A DNA stretch of 64,000 nucleotides from Saccharothrix deserti (GCF_009769385.1 NZ_VKAB01000027.1:107346-171345), one strand, 5' to 3'; shown: positions 16,059 to 24,857, numbered from the stretch's first letter. Notes: generated by a model not told the origin, from the sequence alone. Made by a program: numbers and translations.

Positions 16059-17210
16059 GTGGATCTGCGCATCTCCGACGAACACAGGCAGCTCAAGGAG
16101 CTCGCCCACCGGTTCACCGAGGAGCGGATCGTCCCGCACGCCACGCGCTGGGACCGGGACGAGGCCATCGACCGCGAGCTGGTGCCCGCCCTCGGCGAGG
16201 TCGGCTTCCTCGGCCTGGGCATCGACGAGGAGCACGGCGGCTCCGGCGGCGACAACCTGGCCTACTGCCTGGTGTTGGAGGAGATCGCCCGAGGCGACTC
16301 GGCGGTGCGCGGCATCATCTCCGTCTCCCTCGGCCTGGTCGCCAAGACCATCTTCAAACACGGCACCGACCAGCAGAAACAACGCTGGCTGCCCGGCCTG
16401 TGCGCGGGCCGTCGACTGGGCTGCTTCGGCCTGACCGAACCCGGCACCGGCTCCGACGCCGCGTCCCTGGCCACCAAAGCCGTCCGCGACGGCGACGACT
16501 GGCTGATCACCGGCCGGAAGGTGTTCATCACCAACGGGACGTGGGCCGACGTGGCGTTGGTCTTCGCCCGCACCGGCGGCCCCGGCCCGAAGGGCATCAC
16601 CGCGTTCCTCGTGCCGACCGACTCGCCCGGCTTCCGGGCCACCGAGATCCACGGCAAGCTCGGCATGCGCGGCCAGGCCACCGCCGAACTCACCCTCGAC
16701 CAGGTCCGGGTCCCCGACGAGAACCGCCTCGGCGACGAGGGCGCGGGCTTCAAGCTGGCCATGGCGTCCCTCGACCGTGGCCGGATGTCCGTCGCCGCAG
16801 GCTGCGTCGGCGCCGCGCGCGGTGCACTGGAGGCGAGCCTCGAGTACGCCAAGGAACGCGAGCAGTTCGGCAAGCCCATCGCGGGCTTCCAGCTCGTGCA
16901 GGAACTCCTGGCCGACATGGCGGTGGAAACCGACGCCGCCCGGCTGCTCACGTGGCGGTGCGCGGACCTCGCCGACCGGGGCGAACCCTTCGGCACGGAG
17001 GCGTCCATGGCGAAGCTCTACGCCAGCGAAGCCGCCGTCCGGGTGGCGAACAACGCCATCCAGGTCTTCGGCGGGTACGGCTACATCGACGAGTACCCGG
17101 TGGGCAAGTACCTGCGCGACACGAGGGTCACGACCCTCTACGAGGGCACCAGCCAGATCCAGAAATTGCTCATCGGCCGGGCGCTGACCGGCATCAACGC
17201 GTTCGCATAG
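16059..17210 (+). CDS. Acyl-CoA dehydrogenase (first of two)
   Basis: 383-residue FAD enzyme of the acyl-CoA dehydrogenase family, oxidising an acyl-CoA to the 2-enoyl form. Family motifs are GCFGLTEPGTGSDAASL, ITNGTWADVALVFARTG and YGYIDEYPVGKYLRDTRV, with the catalytic glutamate expected in LYEGTSQIQKLLIGRAL. GTG start behind a GGAGG site. It forms an operon with the second dehydrogenase, 11 bases on. Chain specificity is not readable. Confidence 0.9.
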   Translation: MDLRISDEHRQLKELAHRFTEERIVPHATRWDRDEAIDRELVPALGEVGFLGLGIDEEHGGSGGDNLAYCLVLEEIARGDSAVRGIISVSLGLVAKTIFKHGTDQQKQRWLPGLCAGRRLGCFGLTEPGTGSDAASLATKAVRDGDDWLITGRKVFITNGTWADVALVFARTGGPGPKGITAFLVPTDSPGFRATEIHGKLGMRGQATAELTLDQVRVPDENRLGDEGAGFKLAMASLDRGRMSVAAGCVGAARGALEASLEYAKEREQFGKPIAGFQLVQELLADMAVETDAARLLTWRCADLADRGEPFGTEASMAKLYASEAAVRVANNAIQVFGGYGYIDEYPVGKYLRDTRVTTLYEGTSQIQKLLIGRALTGINAFA

Positions 17211-17221
17211 AGGAGGACTGC

Positions 17222-18391
17222 ATGGACTTCACGCTCGACGAGGAGCAGAAGGAGATCCGCGACTGGGTGCGGACCTTCGTGCGCAAGGAGGTGGCGCCGC
17301 TGGAACCGGAGGTGCTGCGCCGCGAGCGCTTGGGACAGCCCGGTCTGACCCGTGACGAGCTGAAGGAACTCCAGGACAAGGCCAAGGCGGCGGGCTTCTT
17401 CGGCGTGCTCACGCCCCAGGAGTACGGCGGCATGGGCCTCGGCGCGCTGATGACGGCGCTCCTGGAGGCCGAACTGGGCCGCACGTTCGTCCCGTTCCGC
17501 TTCGGCGGCTACGCGGACAACATCCTGTTCCACGCCAACGAGGAGCAGAAGCAGCGCTACCTGCTGCCCACCATCTCCGGTGAGCGCGTGTCGTGCTTCG
17601 CGATCACCGAGCCCGGCGCGGGCTCGGACGCGAAGGCCATCCGCACCTCCGCCCGCAAGGAGGGCGGCGAGTGGGTGATCAACGGCGAGAAGACGTTCAT
17701 CACCCAGGGCAACGAAGCCGACTTCGTGATGGTGTTCGCGGTGACCGACCGCGAGAAGGGCGCGGACGGCGGCGTCACGTGCTTCCTGGTCGACCGGGAC
17801 ATGGGCTGGAAGTCCGAGCCGATCCCGACCATGGGCCAGTGGGGTCCGGCCGCGCTCGTGTTCGACAACGTCCGCGTGCCCGAGGAGAACGTGCTGGGCG
17901 AGGTCGGTCGCGGTTTCCACCTGGCCATGCAGTGGATCGGCCAGGGCCGCTACCTGCTGCCCGCACGTGCGCTGGGCACGTGCGAACGGCTGGTGGAGAT
18001 GGCCATCGAGCAGGCCAAGAACCGGGTGACGTTCGGTCAGCCCATCGCCGAGTACCAGGCCATCCAGTGGATGATCGCCGACTCGGCGGTGGAGATCGAG
18101 GCGCTGCGGTGGCTCGTGCTGCACGCCGCGTGGCTGGTCGACCAGAAGGCCGACTCGCGGCAGGCGCAGAGCATGGCCAAGCTCTACGGCGGCATCAAGG
18201 CCAACGAGATCGTCGACCGGGTCCTCCAGATCCACGGCGGCATGGGCTACACGCGTGAACTGCCGATCGAGCGCTGGTACCGGGAACTGCGGCTGCTGCG
18301 CATCTACGAGGGCACGGACGAGATCCAGCGCCGCACCATCGCCCGCAACCTGCTCAAGGGCCACGCGAAGGTGACCGGGACACTCGGCTGA
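17222..18391 (+). CDS. Acyl-CoA dehydrogenase (second of two)
   Basis: 389-residue acyl-CoA dehydrogenase. It opens MDFTLDEEQKEIRDWVRTFV and carries CFAITEPGAGSDAKAIRTSA, KTFITQGNEADFVMV and, near the end, the catalytic-region IYEGTDEIQRRTIARNLL. It differs clearly from the first, so the pair is not a recent copy. The ATG at 17222 follows AGAGGAGG. Co-transcribed with the first and presumably under the same TetR. Confidence 0.9.
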   Translation: MDFTLDEEQKEIRDWVRTFVRKEVAPLEPEVLRRERLGQPGLTRDELKELQDKAKAAGFFGVLTPQEYGGMGLGALMTALLEAELGRTFVPFRFGGYADNILFHANEEQKQRYLLPTISGERVSCFAITEPGAGSDAKAIRTSARKEGGEWVINGEKTFITQGNEADFVMVFAVTDREKGADGGVTCFLVDRDMGWKSEPIPTMGQWGPAALVFDNVRVPEENVLGEVGRGFHLAMQWIGQGRYLLPARALGTCERLVEMAIEQAKNRVTFGQPIAEYQAIQWMIADSAVEIEALRWLVLHAAWLVDQKADSRQAQSMAKLYGGIKANEIVDRVLQIHGGMGYTRELPIERWYRELRLLRIYEGTDEIQRRTIARNLLKGHAKVTGTLG

Positions 18392-18467
18392 GGGTAGGGC
18401 TGCCCCCACCCGCCCTCCGGGAGCGCACACCAGGGACTGACCGCGACCGTCCGAGCACGATGAGTGC

Positions 18468-19331
18468 ATGCGATCACGACCCGCGCTCTTCGAGTCCGAC
18501 CTGACGCGTCGCCGCATCACGACCCCGGCAGGCACGTTCGACGCCATCGCGACCGGTCCCGCGGCCGGTCGCAAGGTGCTGCTCCTGCACGGTGTGCCGG
18601 AGTGCGGGATCGAGTGGTCACACCAGCTGCGGGCGTTGGCCGCCCACGGGTACCGCGCGGTCGCACCGGACCTGCGCGGCTACTCGCCGGGCGTGCGACC
18701 GAAGCCGGTGGCCGCCTACGGCCTGGACCACGCGGTGCGGGACGTGGTCGAGATCGCGGACGCGCTGGGGTGGACGAGGTTCGACCTGGTCGGGCACGAC
18801 TGGGGCGCGATCACGGCGTGGATCACGGCGTCGAGGTTCCCGCTGCGCGTGCGCACGCTGACGGCCGTGTCCGCACCCCACCCGGGCGCCCTGGCCGAGG
18901 CCTTGCGCACCGACCCGGACCAGCGGCGCAGGTGGTCGCACCTGGACCACCTGCGCGACCCCGGCGAGGCGGAACGCGTCCTGCTGGCCGACAACGCCGC
19001 GTGGCTGCGCGACGGCTGGCCGTCCGCGATCCCGCCGGAACGCGTGGCGCAGTACGTGCGGAAGCTGACCGAACCGGGCGCGTTGACGGCAGCCCTGAAC
19101 TGGTACCGCGCCAACGACTTCACCGACGCCTACCAGCCGGTTCCCGTGCCCACCCGCTACCTGTGGGGTGAGGACGACAAGGTCGTCTCCCCCGACACGG
19201 CCCGGAACACAGCGCAGTGGACAACCGGCCCGTACCGGTTCGACGTGGTGCCCGAGGCAGGCCACTTCGTGCCCGAGGAGGCAGCCGAGGAGACAACCCT
19301 CCACCTCCTCGACCACCTGGCCACGTACTGA
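18468..19331 (+). CDS. Alpha/beta hydrolase, epoxide-hydrolase type
   Basis: 287-residue soluble hydrolase. The nucleophile elbow is GHDWGAITAW with aspartate at residue 111 instead of serine, the signature of epoxide hydrolases and haloalkane dehalogenases. The oxyanion stretch is HGVPECGIEW; the general base His lies in EAGHFVPEEA near the C-terminus. Natural substrate unknown. It is not coupled to the genes around it. Confidence 0.85.
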   Translation: MRSRPALFESDLTRRRITTPAGTFDAIATGPAAGRKVLLLHGVPECGIEWSHQLRALAAHGYRAVAPDLRGYSPGVRPKPVAAYGLDHAVRDVVEIADALGWTRFDLVGHDWGAITAWITASRFPLRVRTLTAVSAPHPGALAEALRTDPDQRRRWSHLDHLRDPGEAERVLLADNAAWLRDGWPSAIPPERVAQYVRKLTEPGALTAALNWYRANDFTDAYQPVPVPTRYLWGEDDKVVSPDTARNTAQWTTGPYRFDVVPEAGHFVPEEAAEETTLHLLDHLATY

Positions 19332-19349
19332 CCCGCGGTACCCGGCCGG

Positions 19350-19994
19350 TCAGCCGAGGCTGGTGAGCATCTGGGCGCAGACGCGGGCCAGGTGCTTGCG
19401 CATCACGTCCGAAGCACGGGACGGATCGCCGGCGGCGATGGCCGTGACCAGGGCGTCGTGGTCGTCCAACGACGCCTGCTGGTGCGGCGGGTCGTCCCGC
19501 AGCCCGCTGCGCAGCAACACCACCCGCTGCTGCACCAACCGCACCTGCTCCGCGATCCGGGGACTCCGCGCCGCGTCCAGCAACGACTGGTGGAACGCCA
19601 GGTCCAACCGGTACGGGAAGCGTTCACCCGCCGAGTACGCCCGCCGCGACTCCTCGCACACCGCGCGCAGCCGCACCACGTCCGCGTCGGTCCGCCGGGA
19701 GGCCGCCAGTTCCGCCGCCGCGCATTCCAGTGCCGCCCGCAGCTCGAACAGGGCCTGCACGTCGGCAGCGTCGGCCGTCGGGACCGAGGCGCCCCGGTGC
19801 GGCGCGAGCACCAGCAGCCCTTCGGACGCCAGGTGCCGGATCGCCTCGCGCAGCGGCCCGCGCGAAATGCCCAGCCGCTGGGCCAGCTCGACCTCGTTCA
19901 CCCGCGCCCCGGGCGGGATCTCGCCGGTCAGCACCAGCTCGCGGAGCACGTCCACGGTCTGACCGGCCAAGCTCATGTGCAGGGGAGGTGTCAC
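19350..19994 (-). CDS. GntR family regulator (FCD type)
   Basis: 214-residue GntR regulator with an N-terminal winged helix (VNEVELAQRLGISRGPLREA, IRHLASEGLLVLAPHRG) and an FCD ligand domain (FELRAALECAAAELAAS; LDLAFHQSLLDAA; DDHDALVTAIAAGD). It is divergent from the asparaginase gene, with a perfect palindrome between. GTG start at 19994; an ATG at 19976 is possible. Confidence 0.9.
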   Translation of the reverse strand: MTPPLHMSLAGQTVDVLRELVLTGEIPPGARVNEVELAQRLGISRGPLREAIRHLASEGLLVLAPHRGASVPTADAADVQALFELRAALECAAAELAASRRTDADVVRLRAVCEESRRAYSAGERFPYRLDLAFHQSLLDAARSPRIAEQVRLVQQRVVLLRSGLRDDPPHQQASLDDHDALVTAIAAGDPSRASDVMRKHLARVCAQMLTSLG

Positions 19995-20029
19995 GAACGT
20001 CTCCTAGCGCCGAACGACGACACGATGTT

Positions 20030-20043
20030 AACTGTCGACAGTT
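20030..20043. promoter_or_regulatory. Palindromic GntR operator candidate
   Basis: AACTGTCGACAGTT is a perfect 14-base palindrome, 24 bases before the asparaginase ATG and 36 from the GntR start. A palindrome at this place is the natural target of the divergent FCD-type regulator. Confidence 0.75.
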
Positions 20044-20066
20044 GACAGCGCTGCAGGGAGGGACGC

Positions 20067-21011
20067 ATGGCACACGAACTGGTCGCGGAGGTCTGGCGAG
20101 GCGGGTTCCTGGAGTCCGTGCACCACGGCTCGGTGATCGCCCTGGACCGGACGGGACGGGAAGTGCTCACCGTCGGCCGGCCGCACGACATCACCTACCC
20201 GCGCTCGTCCAACAAGCCGATCCAGGCGCTGGCCATGCTCCGCCACGGCCTCGACCTCCAGGACGAGCTGCTGGCCCTGGCCTGCGCCAGCCACTCCGGC
20301 GAGGACTTCCACATCGACGGCGTCCACCGCATCCTCCGCGCACACGGCCTGGCCGAGGACGCCCTCCAGTGCACCCCCGACCTGCCGATCGGCGAGGACG
20401 CCCTCAAAGCCCACCTCGCGGCAGGCCGCACCAAGGCCCCCGAGTACATGAACTGCTCGGGCAAGCACGCCGCCATGCTCGCGACCTGCGTCGTCAACGG
20501 CTGGTCGACCCACGACTACCTCGACCCGGCCCACCCCCTCCAGAACGCCATCCGCGACACCCTGGAGGAACTGGCCGGCGAGCGCATCGGCGCGGAGGGC
20601 GTCGACGGCTGCGGCGCGCCGTTGTTCGGCATCAGCCTGAAGGGCCTGGCCAGGGCGTTCAGCACGCTGGCACGTGCCGCGGACGGCCCGGAGCGGCGGA
20701 TCGCCCAGGCGATGAACCGCCACCCCGAGTGGGTCGGCGGCACGAACCGCGACGTCACGAAGCTGATGCGGGCGATCCCCGGCGCGGTGGCCAAGGACGG
20801 CGCGGAGGGCGTCTACGCGATCGGCCTGCCGACCGGTGAAGCCGTGGCGTGCAAGATCGCCGACGGCTCCAGCCGCGCGCGGGCCGTGGTGCTGGTGGCC
20901 GCGTTGCGCAGGCTCGGCGTCGGCGCGCCGGACGAGCTGGCCACGTTCCCCGTGCTCGGCCACGGTCGGGCGGTGGGCGCCATCAAGCCGTCCCCAGTCC
21001 TGGTGGGTTGA
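20067..21011 (+). CDS. Asparaginase, Rhizobium etli type II-like family
   Basis: 314-residue asparaginase of the family typified by Rhizobium etli ReAV, which converts L-asparagine to aspartate and ammonia. The catalytic SSNK is at residues 47-50 (YPRSSNKPIQALAML). The zinc-type site is kept: C130 and K133 in NCSGKHAAML, and C182 in VDGCGAPLFG. There is no signal peptide, so it acts inside the cell. Probably controlled by the divergent GntR protein. Confidence 0.88.
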   Translation: MAHELVAEVWRGGFLESVHHGSVIALDRTGREVLTVGRPHDITYPRSSNKPIQALAMLRHGLDLQDELLALACASHSGEDFHIDGVHRILRAHGLAEDALQCTPDLPIGEDALKAHLAAGRTKAPEYMNCSGKHAAMLATCVVNGWSTHDYLDPAHPLQNAIRDTLEELAGERIGAEGVDGCGAPLFGISLKGLARAFSTLARAADGPERRIAQAMNRHPEWVGGTNRDVTKLMRAIPGAVAKDGAEGVYAIGLPTGEAVACKIADGSSRARAVVLVAALRRLGVGAPDELATFPVLGHGRAVGAIKPSPVLVG

Positions 21012-21049
21012 GTCTGCCATCCGGTTGAACCGCCCATTACGCTGAAGCC

Positions 21050-21364
21050 ATGGCCAGCGCCAGAGCCGACGACGCACCGGACGAACGCCCGCAGGGCGGC
21101 ATCGACGACGAGCTGATCGGCCTCGACCCCGACGACCCCGAGACCAGGGCGTTCGCCGAGCACCTCGACCGGATGCAGCGGCAGCCCCCCGGTTTCACGG
21201 TCGAGGGCTCGCTGGCGGGCGTCGAGCAGTTCGCGGACTCGGCGAACCGCGCGGGCGGTCTGCGCCGGCTCACCGCGGTCGTGGTGGTGAGCCTGATCCT
21301 GCTGGGTGTGGCGGTCAGCATCTGGTACTACCTGGGCGATCTGGTGTCCGTCTTCTTCGACTGA
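21050..21364 (+). CDS. Small membrane protein, hypothetical
   Basis: 104-residue protein with an acidic N-terminal half (DDELIGLDPDDPETRAFAEH) and one membrane helix near residues 76-98 (VVVVSLILLGVAVSIWYYLG). No family is recognised. It stands between asparaginase and msrB, with its own ATG at 21050. Confidence 0.7.
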   Translation: MASARADDAPDERPQGGIDDELIGLDPDDPETRAFAEHLDRMQRQPPGFTVEGSLAGVEQFADSANRAGGLRRLTAVVVVSLILLGVAVSIWYYLGDLVSVFFD

Positions 21365-21430
21365 CCTTCTTCGGCCGCCCCCGCCTTCTTCGACCGACGG
21401 CCTGCCGACGCGTTCGACTAACGTGGAGGT

Positions 21431-21868
21431 ATGGAACCTGTCGTCGGCGCCACCCCGAAGGTGGTCCACTCCGAGCTCGAGTGGCGGGAGATCCTGACCC
21501 CCAAGGAGTACGCGGTGCTGCGGGACGCCGGCACCGAGCCCGCCTGGGTCGGCGAGTACACCGACACGAAGACCGAGGGTGTCTACGAGTGTCGCGCCTG
21601 CGGGGCCGAGCTGTTCCGCAGCGACACCAAGTTCGACTCGCACTGCGGCTGGCCGTCGTTCTTCTCGCCGCTGGCCGGGGACACGGTCATCCTGCGCGAG
21701 GACCGCACCCACGGCATGGTCCGCACGGAAGTGTTGTGCGCCACATGCCACAGCCACCTCGGGCACGTTTTCGAGGGTGAGGGCTATGACACCCCGACGG
21801 ACCAGCGCTACTGCATCAACTCGGTGAGTTTGCGTCTGGTCGAAAACCCTTCCGGTCAAGCAGACTGA
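21431..21868 (+). CDS. msrB: Peptide-methionine (R)-S-oxide reductase
   Basis: 145-residue MsrB, which repairs the R form of methionine sulfoxide in proteins. Two zinc-binding CxxC pairs are present (ECRACGAELF and CATCHSHLGHVF). The resolving CGWPSF and the catalytic cysteine in RYCINSVSLRL are both intact. Length fits a single-domain enzyme without a signal peptide. It ends 44 bases before the short peptide gene of the DUF692 region. Confidence 0.95.
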   Translation: MEPVVGATPKVVHSELEWREILTPKEYAVLRDAGTEPAWVGEYTDTKTEGVYECRACGAELFRSDTKFDSHCGWPSFFSPLAGDTVILREDRTHGMVRTEVLCATCHSHLGHVFEGEGYDTPTDQRYCINSVSLRLVENPSGQAD

Positions 21869-21912
21869 ACGCGCTACTCCGAATGATGACGGTATCCACA
21901 CCAGGAGGAATC

Positions 21913-21978
21913 ATGCGCATCTTCAAGGGCACTGACGGCGAAGGCTCCGGCGGCGTGGACGGCGCGTCGTCCTCCTGA
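21913..21978 (+). CDS. 21-residue Gly/Ser peptide at the head of the DUF692 region
   Basis: ATG at 21913, TGA at 21976-21978, behind a near-perfect AGGAGG site six bases away. It reads MRIFKGTDGEGSGGVDG and ends in Ala and three Ser. It has no cysteine. The strong ribosome site and the hairpin that begins on its stop codon suggest a real peptide. Its relation to the genes downstream is only positional; it could equally be a leader peptide. Confidence 0.5.
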   Translation: MRIFKGTDGEGSGGVDGASSS

Positions 21979-21994
21979 TGTCCTGGTGACATCA
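21976..21994 (+). terminator. Stem-loop on the stop codon of the 21-residue peptide
   Basis: TGATGTC (21976-21982) and GACATCA (21988-21994) form a perfect seven-base stem with a five-base loop. There is no U-tract. It could be a weak terminator, an RNA stabiliser, or an attenuating structure ahead of the membrane protein genes. Confidence 0.45.
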
Positions 21995-22109
21995 CCCGGT
22001 CGGAACCCTAAGGCTTGCTAAAGCCCTCTTGCTGGGGTGTGGCCTGAAGCACACGATTGCCTCCTCAGCTGGTGGACCTGGTTCCACCGAGGCCCACAGG
22101 GGGTGGACC

Positions 22110-23022
22110 GTGGAGCGACCGTGGGGGCTTTCAGGCCCGGAATTCCTTGAGTTGTACTGGATCGCGTTGGCCGTGTCGCTGGCGTTCGCGATCCTGGTTC
22201 GAGTGCGCCTGCGGGGGACGCGGGGAGGCGCCCCCGCGGGTGCGCTCGACTTGACCTTGCTGGACATCGCCTACCTGACCGGCGGACCACGACGGGTGGT
22301 CGAGACGTCCGTGGCCGGTCTCATCTCGTCCGGCGCGTTGGTGCCGGCCCGCAACGGGGCCGTGCGGATCGTCGGATCGCCGGTGGCCGACCACCCGGTC
22401 GACCAGGCCGTGCTCGCCGACGTGAACCGTTACCGCTACCGGACGTCGACGCTGCTCATCACCTCGGTGTCGGAGCAGGACGCGCCGCGGGCGATCGGAC
22501 GTCGACTGTCCGAAATGGACTACCTGGTCACGCCGGAGCGGGCGAAGTCGCGGTTGCGGGTGGGCGTCGTGCCGATGGCGCTGCTGCTCGCCGTCGGGCT
22601 CCTGCGTTGGGTGAACGGGCTGGCGATCGGCGCGCCCGTGGGGTGGTTGACGCTCCAGCTCGTGCTGACCGGCGTGCTGATCGTGCTGCTGTTGAAGGCG
22701 AATCCGTTGACGCGCACCGCGAAGGGCCGTAAGGCGGTGGCGAAAGCTCGCGCAGGCGAGTTCACCGGGGGGGTGGGGAGGGACCAGCTCGGCGAACGAC
22801 GCCGAGCTGGTTGCTCTCAACGGCTTCAGCGCGCACCCGAACGTCGTGCTGCGCGCCGCGGTGCGCCCGCAGACGCGTCGTGCGAACTCCGGTGGCTCGC
22901 ACTCGGCCGGGGCGTTCATCGCCACGAGCGGGGGCGGCGGCAGCAGTTGCGGCAGCAGCGGTGGGAGCAGCAGCGGCGGCGGCGGTGGCGGTGGGGGCTG
23001 CGGCGGTGGCGGCGGGAGCTGA
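22110..23022 (+). pseudogene. TIGR04222-type membrane protein no. 1, frameshifted at a G run
   Basis: The frame from GTG 22110 gives a TIGR04222-like protein: an N-terminal membrane helix, then DIAYLTGGPRRVVETSVAGL, two more helices, and AKGRKAVAKARAGEFTGG. At the seven-G run (22767-22773) the frame must shift by one base. The following frame reads GTSSANDAELVALNGFSAHP and runs to a Gly/Ser tail with two cysteines, ending at 23022. With one G removed the protein is about 303 residues, its last 28 made of Gly, Ser and Cys (C282, C298). As written, the tail is lost. Sequencing error in the run is as likely as real decay. Confidence 0.75.
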
Positions 23023-23086
23023 TCGGCTCCTTCCGGCCTTTCCCGATCGCGGCGGCGTCCGGGCTGATGGCTCCTAGGGTGACGCC

Positions 23087-24007
23087 ATGACGTTCCTGTG
23101 GTGGTACGGCCCGGCGCTCGTCGCGGCGGTGGTGGTCGGTCTGCGGCTCAAGCGGGTCGCCGGCGCCGTGCCCGATCGGCCCCTGACGTTCGAGGAGATC
23201 GGTTACCTCGGCGGCGGGCCGGTGCGGGCGGTCGAGGTGGCCGTGGCGGGGTTGGTGGCCGAGAACCGGGCGCGGGTGTCCGGTTCGACGGTCGCGGCGG
23301 TGCCCGGTGAGGAGCAGCCGGTGACCGCGTTGCAGGCGGTCGTGCTGGCCCGGCTCGACCGGCCTCGGGATCTGGACGAACTCGTGGTCGGCGCGGCGAC
23401 CAGCGGTCCGGCCCGGCGGATCGGGCAACGCCTGGTCGCGGGTGGTCTGCTGGTGGCGCCGCGCCGGCGGCTGGTGCGGGCGGTGCTCGCGCTCGTGCCG
23501 CTGGTGTTGCTCGCGGTGTTGGCGGTGTTCGCGGGTCCTGGCGGGTGGGAGACGGTCACCGCGCTGTCCGTCACCGGTGGGCTCGCGGTTCTGCTGCTGT
23601 TGGGTCCGCCGCCCGTCCTGACCAGGAGGGGTGCGCGGGCGTACGAGGAGGCCACGGCGGGCCTCGCCCCGGTCGACCCGGCCGAGGTGACCGCCCGTTA
23701 CGGCCTGACGCGCACCGCCGTCCCGCCCGTGCCGTTCAGGGGGTCGGCACGGGCGGAGACGGCGGTGTTCGACGGCGAACGGGCGGAACCGATCGCACCT
23801 GCGGAAACGTCACAGGGACCGCTCCCCCGGCGCAGGCGTGCCGTGGTGGTCGAACCGCAGCGCTGGCAGCGCCGCAACGGGTGGCTGGTGGCCGGCGGGT
23901 GGTTCGCGGGTGGGTGGTTGGCCAGCCAATATCTGGTGGGCGACGGGTTGGAGGGCGATGACGGTGGCGAATTCCTGGACGCCGGCTTCGGTGGGTTCGA
24001 CGCCTGA
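23087..24007 (+). CDS. TIGR04222-type membrane protein no. 2
   Basis: 306-residue protein with an N-terminal membrane helix (WWYGPALVAAVVVGLRL), the shared motif EIGYLGGGPVRAVEVAVAGL, two central helices (about 150-185) and a further hydrophobic stretch near residue 275. Its tail is short, acidic and Gly-rich (GDDGGEFLDAGFGGFDA) and has no cysteine, unlike its two neighbours. It may be a structural member of the set rather than a modified one. The next gene starts inside its last 50 bases. Confidence 0.75.
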   Translation: MTFLWWYGPALVAAVVVGLRLKRVAGAVPDRPLTFEEIGYLGGGPVRAVEVAVAGLVAENRARVSGSTVAAVPGEEQPVTALQAVVLARLDRPRDLDELVVGAATSGPARRIGQRLVAGGLLVAPRRRLVRAVLALVPLVLLAVLAVFAGPGGWETVTALSVTGGLAVLLLLGPPPVLTRRGARAYEEATAGLAPVDPAEVTARYGLTRTAVPPVPFRGSARAETAVFDGERAEPIAPAETSQGPLPRRRRAVVVEPQRWQRRNGWLVAGGWFAGGWLASQYLVGDGLEGDDGGEFLDAGFGGFDA

Positions 24008-24857
24008 GCCCTGGCACGCCGGGCACGGGCAGGCAGGGCTGGGCCAACACGGCTTGGGCCGGCACGGCTCGGGGCAGAACGGCTCGGGGCAGAACGCGCT
24101 CGGCCAGAACGCGCTGGAGCCGGAGGAGCAGGCCTTCCTGGCCGGCGGTCCGGGCCGGGCGGCCGAGGTCGCGGTGGTGGCGCTGCTCGATGCGGGCGCG
24201 CTGCGGATCTCGCGTGAGGGCCTGGTCAGCGGCGTGCAGGGGCACGGCCGCGCGCGGACCCCGCTCCAGGCCTGCGTGCTCCGCTCGGTGCCGCGTTCGC
24301 TGGGCGACCTCATCAGCGTGACGGCGGACAGCGCCGAGGCGCAGGCGCTGCGGCAGCACCTGATCTCCCGGGGCTTGGTGGTCTCGCCCGGTCGACGGCG
24401 GGCGGTGCGGCGGGCACGGCAGCTGGTGGTGGCCGCGGCCGTGGGCGCGGTGTTCGCGAAGATCGCGCTGGACCTGCCGTTCGCGGTGGCCGGCGGTGCG
24501 GTGGTGGGTGCGCTGCTGGTGTCGCTCGTGCTCGGACGGGCGAGGCGTCCGCTGACCGGCGCCGGACGTCTCGCGGTGCGGCGGCTGCGGCAGGCCACGG
24601 TGTCGTCGGATCGGCTCGTGCTGGTGGCGGCCTACGGGCTGCTGGGCCGGGTCGAGCGTCGCTACGTGTGGTCTGTGCTGGGCATCGAGCCGTCCGCCGC
24701 GGCGACCTTGCGGCGGCGGACGAGTGGGAGCGGGCCGGACTCCGGCGGATGCGGCGGTTGCTCCACCAGCAGCTCGGGGAGTGACAGCGGCAGCTCGGAC
24801 AGCGGCGGCTCGTCGTGCGGCGGGGGCGGTTGCGGTGGCGGCGGTGGGGGTGACTGA
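23958..24857 (+). CDS. TIGR04222-type protein no. 3 with Gly/Ser/Cys tail
   Basis: 299-residue protein. Residues about 20-55 are a degenerate His/Gln/Asn/Gly repeat (GRHGSGQNGSGQNALGQNAL). The family motif EQAFLAGGPGRAAEVAVVAL follows, then one or two central helices. The last 44 residues are nearly all Gly, Ser, Asp and Cys, with cysteines at 265, 268, 287 and 292. It lacks the N-terminal membrane helix of the other two. The ATG at 23958 lies within the previous gene; GTG 23964 is better spaced from the GGAGG and GTG 23991 is a further choice. Its end overlaps the DUF692 gene by eight bases. Confidence 0.75.
   Translation: MTVANSWTPASVGSTPEPWHAGHGQAGLGQHGLGRHGSGQNGSGQNALGQNALEPEEQAFLAGGPGRAAEVAVVALLDAGALRISREGLVSGVQGHGRARTPLQACVLRSVPRSLGDLISVTADSAEAQALRQHLISRGLVVSPGRRRAVRRARQLVVAAAVGAVFAKIALDLPFAVAGGAVVGALLVSLVLGRARRPLTGAGRLAVRRLRQATVSSDRLVLVAAYGLLGRVERRYVWSVLGIEPSAAATLRRRTSGSGPDSGGCGGCSTSSSGSDSGSSDSGGSSCGGGGCGGGGGGD

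Noticed and set aside
22920..23020. GGC-rich low-complexity DNA as non-coding repeat
   Set aside because: In the right frame it gives a Gly/Ser/Cys tail, matched by the tail of the related protein at 24857, so it is coding.
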